Source: Desulfotruncus arcticus DSM 17038
GTDB taxonomy: Bacteria > Bacillota > Desulfotomaculia > Desulfotomaculales > Desulfallaceae
Assembly (NCBI RefSeq): GCF_900113335.1
Contig: NZ_FOOX01000001.1
Coordinates: 434,001-498,000 of the forward strand
Length of the DNA stretch: 64,000 nt
Direction of reading: 5' to 3'
The notes beneath the pieces are model-generated. The model did not search any database, had not been told where the DNA came from, and saw nothing but the letters and a program-made list of their open reading frames with translations. Positions 43,476-51,040 of this stretch are shown here, one piece after another (the stretch's first letter is position 1; each line of letters begins with the position of its first letter). The translations under genes were made by a program, and so were the position numbers.

Positions 43476-44825
43476 ATGGTCAAAAAATTACTAATTGCCA
43501 ACAGGGGAGAAATTGTGCCCAGAATTATCAGGGCCTGCCGGAAGCTGGGCATTAAAACGGTCGCTGTTTACTCGGAGGCCGATAAAAACGCTTTTTATTT
43601 ACAGCAGGCCGACGAAGCCTATCTTATCGGCCCCGCCAACCCCGTTAAAAGCTATCTTAATATTGACGTCATTATTGATACGGCTAAAAAATCAGGGGCC
43701 GACGCCGTGCACCCGGGCTACGGCTTTTTATCGGAGAACGCGGCGTTTGCCGAAGCCGTTGCCGCAGGTGGGATGAACTGGATCGGGCCGCTGCCGGCGG
43801 TGCTCAAAGCCATAGAATCCAAATGTTACTGCCGGGACCTCGCCACCAAAGCTGGCGTACCTGTGGTACCGGGAACCGTAAAACCCCTGCAGGATGCCGA
43901 CGAGATCCGCCGTTTCGGCTATCAGTTTGGATTCCCACTCATCCTGAAGCTGGACAAAGGTGGCGGCGGCAAGGGCATTGAGATTATCCGCGGCCAGGGG
44001 CAGGGGCAAGTGAAGCAGGCCTACGAGAGACTGTCGCGCATCGGTCAGCTGGCCTTTGCATCATCCGACTGCTATGTTGAAATAAAGGTGGAAAAACCGC
44101 GGCATATTGAAATTCAATTCCTTGCAGACCGCCACGGCAATGTAGTCTGCCTGGGTGAGCGGGAGTGCTCCATTCAACGGCGCTACCAGAAGATCATTGA
44201 GGAATCCCCCTCTCCCGTGGTAACGGAAGAGGACAGAGAAAACCTTTATCAATATACCAAGAGCCTGGTTCAGGCGATGAATTACCAGGGTGCCGGCACA
44301 ATGGAGTTTTTAAGAGCTGATGACGGAAAATATTATTTTATGGAGATAAACGCCAGGCTGCAGGTTGAACACCCTGTAACCGAATTTGTCACCGGATTGG
44401 ATATTGTTCAATGCCAGCTGGCAATTGCCTCCGGCGAGCAGCTGAAAGTCCGGCAAAGTGACATTCAATTAAGCGGGCATGCCGTTGAAGCCAGGGTTTA
44501 CGCCGAGGATCCGGTAACATTTTTCCCGTCACCCGGGTCAATTGCCAAATTGCACTTTCCCCCAATGGATGACGGCCGGCTGAGAATAGACCATGCCCTG
44601 GAGGAAGGCGGCGTTGTTCCGCCGTATTACGACCCGCTGCTGGCCAAGGTGATCGCCTGGGGCAGCAACCGCTCGGAATCAATTCAGCGGCTCAAAGACG
44701 CACTGTCAGAATTTGTGATTGCAGGGGTTAAAACAACAGTTCCCGCCAATCTGGCCATCATCAGCAGCGCCAGTTACCTGGCCGGAACATTCAATACCTC
44801 ATTTATTGAAGAAATGCATCAATGA
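43476..44825 (+). CDS. Biotin carboxylase (AccC-like)
   Basis: 449-residue ATP-dependent biotin carboxylase. KLLIANRGEIVPRIIRACRK opens the preATP-grasp domain; HPGYGFLSENAAFAEA and KLDKGGGGKGIEII (ATP loop) follow, with EINARLQVEHPVTE holding the catalytic Glu-Asn-Arg set and GHAVEARVYAEDP in the C-terminal domain. It starts 11 nt after the BCCP stop. Gene context, not sequence, separates it from the acetyl-CoA carboxylase paralogue. Confidence 0.92.
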   Translation: MVKKLLIANRGEIVPRIIRACRKLGIKTVAVYSEADKNAFYLQQADEAYLIGPANPVKSYLNIDVIIDTAKKSGADAVHPGYGFLSENAAFAEAVAAGGMNWIGPLPAVLKAIESKCYCRDLATKAGVPVVPGTVKPLQDADEIRRFGYQFGFPLILKLDKGGGGKGIEIIRGQGQGQVKQAYERLSRIGQLAFASSDCYVEIKVEKPRHIEIQFLADRHGNVVCLGERECSIQRRYQKIIEESPSPVVTEEDRENLYQYTKSLVQAMNYQGAGTMEFLRADDGKYYFMEINARLQVEHPVTEFVTGLDIVQCQLAIASGEQLKVRQSDIQLSGHAVEARVYAEDPVTFFPSPGSIAKLHFPPMDDGRLRIDHALEEGGVVPPYYDPLLAKVIAWGSNRSESIQRLKDALSEFVIAGVKTTVPANLAIISSASYLAGTFNTSFIEEMHQ

Positions 44826-44862
44826 AGAAATGCATCAAAAATAGAATTCAGGGGTGATATAA

Positions 44863-45390
44863 ATGAAAACCCTAATTCCGATTGAAATCGTGGTTGCTTT
44901 GCTGGCAGCGGTATCATGCCTGGTTGCACTGCCTCAGCTGGGGCTGCCTGTTTGGGCGCTGTTCATCGCCTGGGCCTGGTACTTTGCCCTTGGAGCCAAC
45001 ACGAGCGTGTTCAAGAGTGTTTACCCTGCGGCATTGGCGGGCGCCGTGCTTGCCGCGTTGTGTATCTGGTTGATTAATGTATTTATGGGCTTCCTGTCCT
45101 TAATGCCCGCCATGATGCTGGCGGTATTCATTACCGTGCTTCTGCTGATGCTGGTGTTAAGGGTACCCGCAACCAGCTGCGGACTGGCGGCTTTTAACGG
45201 TTATTCCTGCGTCTTTGCCACCTACTATGGAGGGTTCTTTCACCAGACCGGGTCGGCCGGCCAGGATATCCTGATCGCCTTTGCTTTTAGCATTGTTGCA
45301 AATTTAATTGGGCCGGTATTTGGCTATTTAAGCATTTACTTGACCTTCCCCCGGCAGGCGGAAAATAAATCCGAAAATGCAGGAATGTAA
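44863..45390 (+). CDS. DUF1097-like membrane protein
   Basis: 175 residues with five or six hydrophobic segments (IPIEIVVALLAAVSCLVALP, then WALFIAWAWYFALGANTS). The pattern GANTSVFKSVYPAALAG and the small-residue-rich helices suggest DUF1097. Last gene of the carboxylase operon before a strong terminator; it could be the substrate or product carrier, which is inference. Confidence 0.65.
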   Translation: MKTLIPIEIVVALLAAVSCLVALPQLGLPVWALFIAWAWYFALGANTSVFKSVYPAALAGAVLAALCIWLINVFMGFLSLMPAMMLAVFITVLLLMLVLRVPATSCGLAAFNGYSCVFATYYGGFFHQTGSAGQDILIAFAFSIVANLIGPVFGYLSIYLTFPRQAENKSENAGM

Positions 45391-45714
45391 ATTGGGGTAT
45401 TGGCTGCAGTAAGTTTAATTAAAACTATAAAAAGATAATATTAGTACAAGAGGACCTTGCAAGCAGGTCCTCTTGTTTTTGAAACATAAACGCAGCAGGT
45501 CTTTGAACTTTTATAACCGGAAGACTTGGCGGATTATATATGCATTATAAACCTTTTGATTAGTAAAATCGGGAGGAACTGCCCCATAAAATGTCGTATT
45601 TATAAGTAAAACCTGATTATTTTAAGCATTATGAACATGGGTTTGATAATTAGCGATCATTAAAAATTGTTCTGGGCATGGTAATTGTCTTAACAAGTGT
45701 AAGGGTTGGATGCT
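45391..45714. other. Intergenic interval with the operon terminator
   Basis: Contains the terminator at 45445, then about 230 AT-rich bases ahead of the regulator. GAAGACTTGG at 45522 resembles the start of the double-hairpin elements but the linker is absent. GGAACTGCCCC (45575) also occurs at 34466; significance unknown. Confidence 0.4.
45445..45481 (+). terminator. Rho-independent terminator of the carboxylase operon
   Basis: ACAAGAGGACCT pairs perfectly with AGGTCCTCTTGT around TGCAAGC, followed by TTTTT. Confidence 0.95.
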
Positions 45715-46260
45715 GTGAATATGCTGGGAGATACTATACGTAAAGTAAGAAAGAATAAAAAACTGAAACTCAAGGAATTAGCAGATAAAACAGGGCTTTC
45801 GATTAGCTACTTAAGCCAGGTTGAATTGGGTAAGATTGAACCTTCCCTCACCGCGCTGCGCAAAATTAGTAAAGCTCTGGAAAGACCTGCCTTTTCTTTT
45901 TTATTGGAGGAAAGGGATTTTACAGATAATGTTATCAGGAAGAACGAGCGAAAAATTTTTCAAGCCTCTGAAACCGCGATCAGCTTGCAGTTATTAACAC
46001 CTGACGTAAGTGGTCAATTAGAGATGATTTATTGGGAAGTGGAAGCGGGTGAATATAGTTCGCCCGAACTGTTATCACATATTGGTGAAGAATGCACCTT
46101 TGTCATTTCGGGAAAAGGAAAATTTGAATTTGAAAATGGTGCTGTATTACTGGAAGCAGGTGATAGCATCTATATTCCCAAAAAAGTGGCTCATAGAACC
46201 TTTAACCCCGGTCCTGACTTGTATGTGGCAATAACTGCCATAACTCCACCTTCATTCTAG
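45715..46260 (+). CDS. XRE-family regulator with C-terminal cupin domain
   Basis: 181 residues: helix-turn-helix at about 7-62 (LKELADKTGLSISYLSQVEL, then KIEPSLTALRKISKAL) and a cupin at about 110-178 (GEECTFVISGKGKFEFENG, GDSIYIPKKVAHRTFNPG). Such proteins sense small ligands and often control the next operon. GTG 45715 gives ten-base spacing from TAAGGG; TTG 45706 is too close. The likely target is the carboxylase operon upstream, by position only. Confidence 0.88.
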   Translation: MNMLGDTIRKVRKNKKLKLKELADKTGLSISYLSQVELGKIEPSLTALRKISKALERPAFSFLLEERDFTDNVIRKNERKIFQASETAISLQLLTPDVSGQLEMIYWEVEAGEYSSPELLSHIGEECTFVISGKGKFEFENGAVLLEAGDSIYIPKKVAHRTFNPGPDLYVAITAITPPSF

Positions 46261-46353
46261 CGCCCCGGTAAGTTTATACCCGGAGGATTTGGAAGACCGG
46301 CCAGGTCTTCCGGATCCCAAGAACAAGACATCCATCCTCGGTTTATTGTTCAG

Positions 46354-46379
46354 TCGCCCGAAAGGGCGATTTGTTTTAC
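46354..46379 (+). terminator. Rho-independent terminator
   Basis: TCGCCC-GAAA-GGGCGA followed by TTTGTTTT; serves the cupin regulator gene. Confidence 0.8.
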
Positions 46380-46583
46380 TTAAATGTTCTATACCTGATC
46401 AACTAGTTGAGGTTAGAGAAAAATTTTGAAAAAACCATAATGCTCAAAGTGCTTACGTTAAAAAACAGAAAATACTGACTAATTTTATGACAATTCCATC
46501 CTAAATCATCTGATCTTTTTTACAGGTAATATACGGCTTAGGCGGTTGTTTTTATTTGTTGACCAGATATCATACAGCATCTG

Positions 46584-46599
46584 TTGTGATTTTCACCAA
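46584..46599. promoter_or_regulatory. Imperfect dyad, possible activator or Rex-like site
   Basis: TTGTGATTTTCACCAA is an inverted repeat (TTGTGA / TCACCAA) about 75 bases upstream of the sigma-54 -24 element, where enhancer-binding activators usually sit. It also resembles Rex boxes (TTGTGA...TCACAA). Tentative. Confidence 0.35.
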
Positions 46600-46658
46600 T
46601 TGAGTTAATTTATGAAAATAAGATCCAATGATTATGTGATATTTTTCTCTATACCCAA

Positions 46659-46675
46659 TGGCATGCCGGTTGCAA
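46659..46675 (+). promoter_or_regulatory. Sigma-54 (-24/-12) promoter
   Basis: TGGCATG-CCGG-TTGCAA: the GG (46660) and GC (46672) are exactly 12 bases apart, and all conserved positions of TGGCAyr-N4-TTGCw match. It lies 125-140 bases upstream of the first gene of the TauE/SafE operon, in the right orientation. No sigma-54 activator gene is in the window. Confidence 0.75.
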
Positions 46676-46798
46676 TAGTAGCAATGCAAAAGTGATAAAT
46701 AGCACAAAGGCTAAAATCTAGTGCAAGGAGGGGATTCAAAGTAAAAATAACTTGTCTTTAATTTACTGAAAATTTAAAAAATTTAAAGAGGTGGGGAA

Positions 46799-47029
46799 AT
46801 GAACAAAAATATTTTACTTACAATTGTTTGGGGCGTAGTATCTATGGCACTATACGTAATAGTATTTCTTAACCAGCAGGCGGTCACTGATTATTTTACC
46901 CGCGGTGGAGTATTTTCCCTGGCAGTTATTGTTACCGCTCTGGTATTTTCCTTTGTGCATGGGGCCTTTGCTAATTACTTTATTGAAGCTGTTGGCTTTA
47001 AACCGGTAAATAAAAAGGGGGGACATTAA
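46799..47029 (+). CDS. Small two-helix membrane protein ahead of TauE/SafE
   Basis: 76 residues with two membrane segments (about 6-26 and 38-60: LLTIVWGVVSMALYVIVFLN and GGVFSLAVIVTALVFSFVHG) and a Lys-rich end. ATG 46799 has AGAGGTGGGG ahead; it ends directly at the start of the permease gene. It is probably an accessory of the permease. No family name recognised. Confidence 0.7.
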   Translation: MNKNILLTIVWGVVSMALYVIVFLNQQAVTDYFTRGGVFSLAVIVTALVFSFVHGAFANYFIEAVGFKPVNKKGGH

Positions 47030-48211
47030 ATGAAAAAAAATAAGTCTATTCTGATCAAAAGGTTAAGCATCATAGCTTTGGCAGTTGCAGCTATAATATC
47101 GCTTCCCGGCATTGGTGAAGCGGCCGGCGAGGTATTAAACTCGGAGGATATCGTTAAAAAATTTATTGAACTAAATACATTCAGTATGCTGTTTTTGTTT
47201 ATCCTTGGTTTTCTTGGCGGGCTGATCAGCGGGTTTATTGGATCGGGAGGAGCTTTTGTGCTGACTCCGGGGATGATGAGTCTGGGGGTTCCGGCAGCCA
47301 TTGCAGTGGCCACCAACATGTGCCACAAATTTCCCAAGGCGCTGGTGGGGTCATATAAACGCTTTTTGTATGGCCAGGTAGATATAAAACTAGGTGTCAT
47401 TATGGCCGTTAGTGCTACAATTGGTGTGCAAATAGGCATAAAAATACAGAAATTCATTTTTACTCAATGGGGTGCAGCAGGTTCAAACCTTTATGTAAGT
47501 TTGGCTTTTGTTTCTATCTTAACTGTACTGGGGATATATATGCTCTTTGATGCCAGAAGGGCAATGCGCTCTAAATCGGAAGACACTTCTTCCAGTCTGG
47601 CGGATAAAATTAAAAAAATTAATATCCCACCGATGATTCATATAAAATCCACTAATACTAAGGTTTCTTTATGGGTAACGGTTCCCGTGGGGCTGGCGAC
47701 CGGCATGATGGCAGCAACCATTGCCGTGGGTGGTTTTGTTGGAGTACCGGGAATGATTTATGTGCTCGGCATACCTGCGTTGATGGCTAGCGCCACAGAA
47801 TTAGTTATTGCTTTTATGATGGGATTAACCGGTACAGTGACCTGGGCCATGGGAGGCTTTGTGGACATTAGAATGGTTGTTTTAATCCTTGCCGGATCTT
47901 TGATTGGGGTTCAACTTGGAGCAGTGGGAACTACGTATGTAAAAGAATACATGATAAAAGTGGTAATGTCTACCATTATGATTATTGTTTCTGTAAGCAG
48001 AGGTTTCGCTATACCGGGCTACCTGCATGAGTTGGGCAAGTTGGATATTGCCCGGGGCACCATTCATTTTCTTAATAATATCAGTTTTATTACCATGTGT
48101 ATTGCGCTGGCCACAGGGGGAATTATCATACTCGGTAATATGTGGAAAAGAAAAAGGGAGCTGCAAAAAGAGGCGAAAGAAGGGGCGCACCAGATTGTCC
48201 AGCACGGCTAG
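47030..48211 (+). CDS. TauE/SafE-family permease (sulfite/sulfur-compound exporter type)
   Basis: 393 residues, about eight or nine membrane segments. An N-terminal hydrophobic leader (LSIIALAVAAIISLPGIGEA) is followed by the first TauE half, with GGLISGFIGSGGAFVLTPGM and GVPAAIAVATNMCHKFPKAL, and a second half with ATIAVGGFVGVPGMIYVLGI. The family exports sulfite, sulfoacetate or similar anions. ATG 47030 immediately follows the small membrane gene. A sulfate reducer would have use for a sulfur-anion carrier, but the substrate is not shown. Confidence 0.88.
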   Translation: MKKNKSILIKRLSIIALAVAAIISLPGIGEAAGEVLNSEDIVKKFIELNTFSMLFLFILGFLGGLISGFIGSGGAFVLTPGMMSLGVPAAIAVATNMCHKFPKALVGSYKRFLYGQVDIKLGVIMAVSATIGVQIGIKIQKFIFTQWGAAGSNLYVSLAFVSILTVLGIYMLFDARRAMRSKSEDTSSSLADKIKKINIPPMIHIKSTNTKVSLWVTVPVGLATGMMAATIAVGGFVGVPGMIYVLGIPALMASATELVIAFMMGLTGTVTWAMGGFVDIRMVVLILAGSLIGVQLGAVGTTYVKEYMIKVVMSTIMIIVSVSRGFAIPGYLHELGKLDIARGTIHFLNNISFITMCIALATGGIIILGNMWKRKRELQKEAKEGAHQIVQHG

Positions 48212-48278
48212 CTCAAACAGTTTAGGTCGTTGTAACACAGTGATGCCTTGTTTAAAAAAAGATAAGGGAGATGTCCTT

Positions 48279-48470
48279 ATGGAGTTATGGAAAAAACTAT
48301 ACTGCTGGATGGTCAGGAACTTGGAGGAACCTTTTTTCCTTGCCGAAATGCACAGGGTAAAAACCTTACCGGTTAAAACAGAAACGAGGTTAAGGCTGAT
48401 TAAAGGAAACAAAAAAAATACAAAAAATTATCCTTTATTAGATCTGAAGAAAAAGATATGTGCAAAATGA
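48279..48470 (+). CDS. Small basic protein in the TauE operon (63 aa)
   Basis: ATG 48279, eight bases after AAGGGAG. It begins MELWKKLYCWMVRNLEEPFF, has LAEMHRVKTLPVKTETRL and ends KKKICAK. Very Lys-rich C-terminal half. A longer frame upstream overlaps the permease and lacks a site. Unknown family. Confidence 0.5.
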   Translation: MELWKKLYCWMVRNLEEPFFLAEMHRVKTLPVKTETRLRLIKGNKKNTKNYPLLDLKKKICAK

Positions 48471-48477
48471 TGATTGT

Positions 48478-48520
48478 TTAAGGGTGCGCGGCAGATTGGA
48501 TGCTAAGCACCCTTTTTTAA
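48478..48520 (+). terminator. Rho-independent terminator
   Basis: TTTAAGGGTGC and GCACCCTTTTTTAAA pair around a 19-nt loop and carry a U-tract. It may let only part of the transcription through to the genes beyond. Confidence 0.75.
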
Positions 48521-48571
48521 AAACAGGCTGCCGGAGTGTTAAAGGAGCTTGTTTAACCGGGGGGTGGTTAT

Positions 48572-49276
48572 ATGACTTATAAGGAGTTTGTCAACATTTT
48601 GGAACAGCAGAGGAAAGCATTTGTTGTGCATCATGTTGTAGCAGAACATCAATTGGAAGTATTGAAATTATTTGAGCACTGGGTTAAAGAAAAGCTGCCG
48701 CAGACCATTGGTAATGAACGTAAGGGTAATAAAAGCAGCGAAAAAAACGGTATTGCCAATAAAGAATTTGGAGTGTTCTTAGAAGACGTTATTGCGCAGG
48801 CGCGTGAGCTACTTGCCCGGAGAGGTATTAATATTTATTGTATTTCTTTGGGTAAAACTATTAATTCGCTGCAATCATCAAAATGTATTCGTGTATTTAA
48901 AGATGTAGATGTCTTCTACCGGGTATACAAAAGTATACCTCGTAAAGGTCAATACAAGGGTCAAAAGTTACTGACCATTGAATTGGTTATGGACGGTTAT
49001 AAAGGTTCTGTTTTTCTGCCTCTTTTGCAGAAAAAAGATTTTATTGAAAAGCATATGGGCATGGCCATTGAAAGGGAAACCTTACATGTGGAGAATACGG
49101 GTAGATACCGGTTTAGGCTCTGTTTTCCTTTCACGGTAATTCCAGAACAAGAGCACGGTGTGCAGTATATGGGACACATCTTAAGTGAATATATTTTTAT
49201 TACCGGAAAATACATGAAGCATTTGGGCCTTTCAGCGGGGCAAATGGATCCCTGGTCCTGGCCGAAGCCTGTTTAA
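48572..49276 (+). CDS. Hypothetical protein of the TauE/CBS module
   Basis: 234 residues, soluble. It opens TYKEFVNILEQQRKAFVVHH and has a helical first half with a charged linker (NERKGNKSSEKNG); the second half reads as beta-rich (KLLTIELVMDGYKGSVFLPL, YRFRLCFPFTVIPEQEHGVQ). It ends MDPWSWPKPV. ATG 48572 has GGGGGGTGG ahead. I do not recognise the family. It lies between the permease and two CBS-pair proteins on the same strand, so it may belong to the same response. Confidence 0.6.
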   Translation: MTYKEFVNILEQQRKAFVVHHVVAEHQLEVLKLFEHWVKEKLPQTIGNERKGNKSSEKNGIANKEFGVFLEDVIAQARELLARRGINIYCISLGKTINSLQSSKCIRVFKDVDVFYRVYKSIPRKGQYKGQKLLTIELVMDGYKGSVFLPLLQKKDFIEKHMGMAIERETLHVENTGRYRFRLCFPFTVIPEQEHGVQYMGHILSEYIFITGKYMKHLGLSAGQMDPWSWPKPV

Positions 49277-49329
49277 CAATGTTTTAAGGTTTTGAGGTTT
49301 TGAGGTTCATTTTTTATGGGGGTATTACT

Positions 49330-49818
49330 ATGTATGATAATAAAAGGGTTCGCGATTATATGGTTCCGGTAAAAGAATACCCGGTAATATATGAAGATTA
49401 TACTGCAGCCGAAGCTTTTAGTATCATGCGGGAATCTTTTCACCAGAAAGACGGTACCTGGTATGGTTTTCAATCACTCCTTGTTATTAACGACAGGGAG
49501 GAACTTGTAGGAATTTTGACTCTTAGGAGCCTTTTAAAAGCTTTTAAAATACAGGCAATGCTGGATCATTTGCTGAAAGGTGATCCTATGGGTTTATTCT
49601 TTATGCCCCGTTTCCATAATAGCTTGCAAATAGTTACGAAGGATATTATGCGTCCTTTAAGTCTCATCACAGTACAAGAAGATTGCGTTATTTTTGAGGC
49701 TATTGTGACTATGGTAAAGTGGAAGATAAACTCGTTGCCGGTAATGTCGGGTAAGGAATTGGTTGGAATAGTCAGAACCATTGACTTGTTTTGGTCTGTG
49801 GGGGAGTTTTTGGAATGA
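49330..49818 (+). CDS. Stand-alone CBS-pair protein 1
   Basis: 162 residues made only of two CBS domains. The first is VRDYMVPVKEYPVIYEDYTA with LLVINDREELVGILTLRSLL; the second is KDIMRPLSLITVQEDCVIF with INSLPVMSGKELVGIVRTID. CBS pairs bind adenosyl nucleotides. ATG 49330 follows GGGGGT. It is a tandem paralogue of the next gene, same length and same SFHxKDGxWYG insertion. Confidence 0.85.
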   Translation: MYDNKRVRDYMVPVKEYPVIYEDYTAAEAFSIMRESFHQKDGTWYGFQSLLVINDREELVGILTLRSLLKAFKIQAMLDHLLKGDPMGLFFMPRFHNSLQIVTKDIMRPLSLITVQEDCVIFEAIVTMVKWKINSLPVMSGKELVGIVRTIDLFWSVGEFLE

Positions 49819-49836
49819 TTAAAGGAGTTGTTGACT

Positions 49837-50325
49837 GTGGTTAAAAAAACAGCAGAGGATATTATGATATCAATAAGTGATTACGTTACTATTTCCGAAA
49901 AAGAGACCCTTTATCGTGCCATTAAAGTTTTGCGAGACTCCTTTCATAAAGACGGTAGGGCCTGGTATGGACACAGGAGTGTTATAGTGCTCGGGCAGAG
50001 CGGTGAGCTTGTAGGGGTTTTAAGTTTAAATGAAATACTAAAAGCAGTTGGCCTGAAGGAATTAAATAATGACCCCAATTTTAAAGCTGAATCATGGGGG
50101 TGGTATTATATTAACAGCATGCGGGAACATGCAAAACTGATTGTTAGGGATGTCATGCGCCCAATTGCCCTTGCTACGGTAGACGCCCGTGATAGTGTCA
50201 GTGAAGTGGCCCAGGCTTTGTTAAAGCATAAGGTAAATTCGTTGCCGGTGTTAAAAAGGGGTAAACTTATTGGCATGGTGAGAACGTTAGATATTTTTAT
50301 GGTTGTAGGTGATTATTTTAAATAA
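49837..50325 (+). CDS. Stand-alone CBS-pair protein 2
   Basis: 162 residues. AEDIMISISDYVTISEKETL and SVIVLGQSGELVGVLSLNEI form the first CBS motif; RDVMRPIALATVDARDSVSE and VNSLPVLKRGKLIGMVRTLD form the second. SFHKDGRAWYGHRS matches the insertion of its neighbour. GTG 49837 gives nine-base spacing from AAAGGAG and the same length as paralogue 1; TTGs at 49828 and 49831 are too close to the site. Confidence 0.85.
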   Translation: MVKKTAEDIMISISDYVTISEKETLYRAIKVLRDSFHKDGRAWYGHRSVIVLGQSGELVGVLSLNEILKAVGLKELNNDPNFKAESWGWYYINSMREHAKLIVRDVMRPIALATVDARDSVSEVAQALLKHKVNSLPVLKRGKLIGMVRTLDIFMVVGDYFK

Positions 50326-50326
50326 T

Positions 50327-50502
50327 TTAATTGGGTTTCAAGACGGGCAGCGGGTGCAAAGACCGCTGCCCCTGTTCGGTGATGCCGGTATAAACCAGCC
50401 AAGCACTTGGAATGGCAGTATTGGAAGGGACGGCCAGGCCTAGCTCCAAGTAGTTACCAAGATTTTTTGAAAGCTGGTTCTTTTTTTACTCTCCCTTGCC
50501 AT
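50327..50502 (-). pseudogene. Possible small gene with frame break at an A7 run
   Basis: ATG 50502 lies seven bases after AGGGAGGT. Frame 0 reads MARESKKRTSFQKILVTTWS and stops. With one more A in the AAAAAAA run the frame would continue NQLSKNLGNYLELGLAVPSN and end VLKPN at 50327, two bases from the convergent CBS gene stop. A hairpin (50345-50372) lies in the 3' part. Weak case. Confidence 0.3.
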
Positions 50503-50614
50503 TAATATTACCTCCCTAAATTAGCAGGAAGGGGCGTAAAAAATCAGTCGTCCTTACTTAATCCGGTAGTGCTAAAAGCAGTTGTTTGAGCTGTACTGGT
50601 TTTGCATTTTTATC

Positions 50615-50651
50615 AAAATAAAAAAGCGTTTGGGTAGCTTAACCCAAACGC
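50615..50651 (-). terminator. Terminator of the tRNA-Sec gene
   Basis: On the reverse strand GCGTTTGGG pairs with CCCAAACGC around TTAAGCTA, followed by TTTTTTATTTT, 13 bases past the tRNA CCA end. Confidence 0.9.
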
Positions 50652-50663
50652 CGCAAAGCTTAC

Positions 50664-50761
50664 TGGCGGGAGTGTGTGAGAATCGAACTCACCAGGGACG
50701 GGAACGCCGCCCCACGACTGGTTTTGAAGACCAGGAGCACCACCAGGCACCATCCACCCCC
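50664..50761 (-). tRNA. selC: tRNA-Sec (anticodon TCA)
   Basis: 98-nt tRNA with encoded CCA. The anticodon stem-loop is CTGGTCTTCAAAACCAG with TCA (complement of 50725-50727); the long variable arm is GTGGGGCGGCGTTCCCGTCCC and similar; the T arm is GGTGAGTTCGATTCTCACA. The acceptor GGGGGTG pairs with the 3' CACTCCC strand. Long variable arm plus UCA anticodon identify selenocysteine tRNA. selA and selB are 40 kb away in this window. Confidence 0.95.
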
Positions 50762-51040
50762 GTATATTGTTTTTGGGGACAACAAACATTATAACAAATG
50801 CTATTAATATAAACAAGCTTGTCGTGTATACAATTCCATTGATTTTAAAGGTAAAATATAATAATCTATTATAGTGAGCCCTAAAGGCTTTAATAGTAAT
50901 ATTTTACTATATTTCGATATCATGTCTTCGATTTTATAGATAACCCTATAGAGGAAATTTAAACAAGTATGTCGAAGGCTTATGATTGTTCCGCTGTTTG
51001 TTGCTCGTTTGAGCATCGCTGCCACAAGTAGGTGAACTTA
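50762..51040. other. Intergenic promoter region of tRNA-Sec and the prenyl synthase gene
   Basis: AT-rich, no gene seen. It separates the reverse-strand tRNA from the forward heme-region genes and should carry both promoters, which I cannot place with certainty. Confidence 0.35.

Larger units (their letters stand above)
46261..46798. other. Long regulatory interval ahead of the TauE operon
   Basis: Holds a hairpin GGAAGACC/GGTCTTCC (46290-46312), a terminator (46354), a dyad at 46584 and a sigma-54 promoter at 46659. A 46-codon TTG frame at 46289-46429 runs through both hairpins and is not called. The mRNA leader from the sigma-54 start is about 115 nt. Confidence 0.55.

Noticed and set aside
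45520..45560. Possible third copy of the double-hairpin element (GAAGACTTGG)
   Set aside because: Only the first ten bases match; the linker and both hairpins are absent.
46289..46429. 46-codon TTG frame with GGAGG ahead
   Set aside because: Spans two hairpins, one a terminator, and the start is only two bases from the site.
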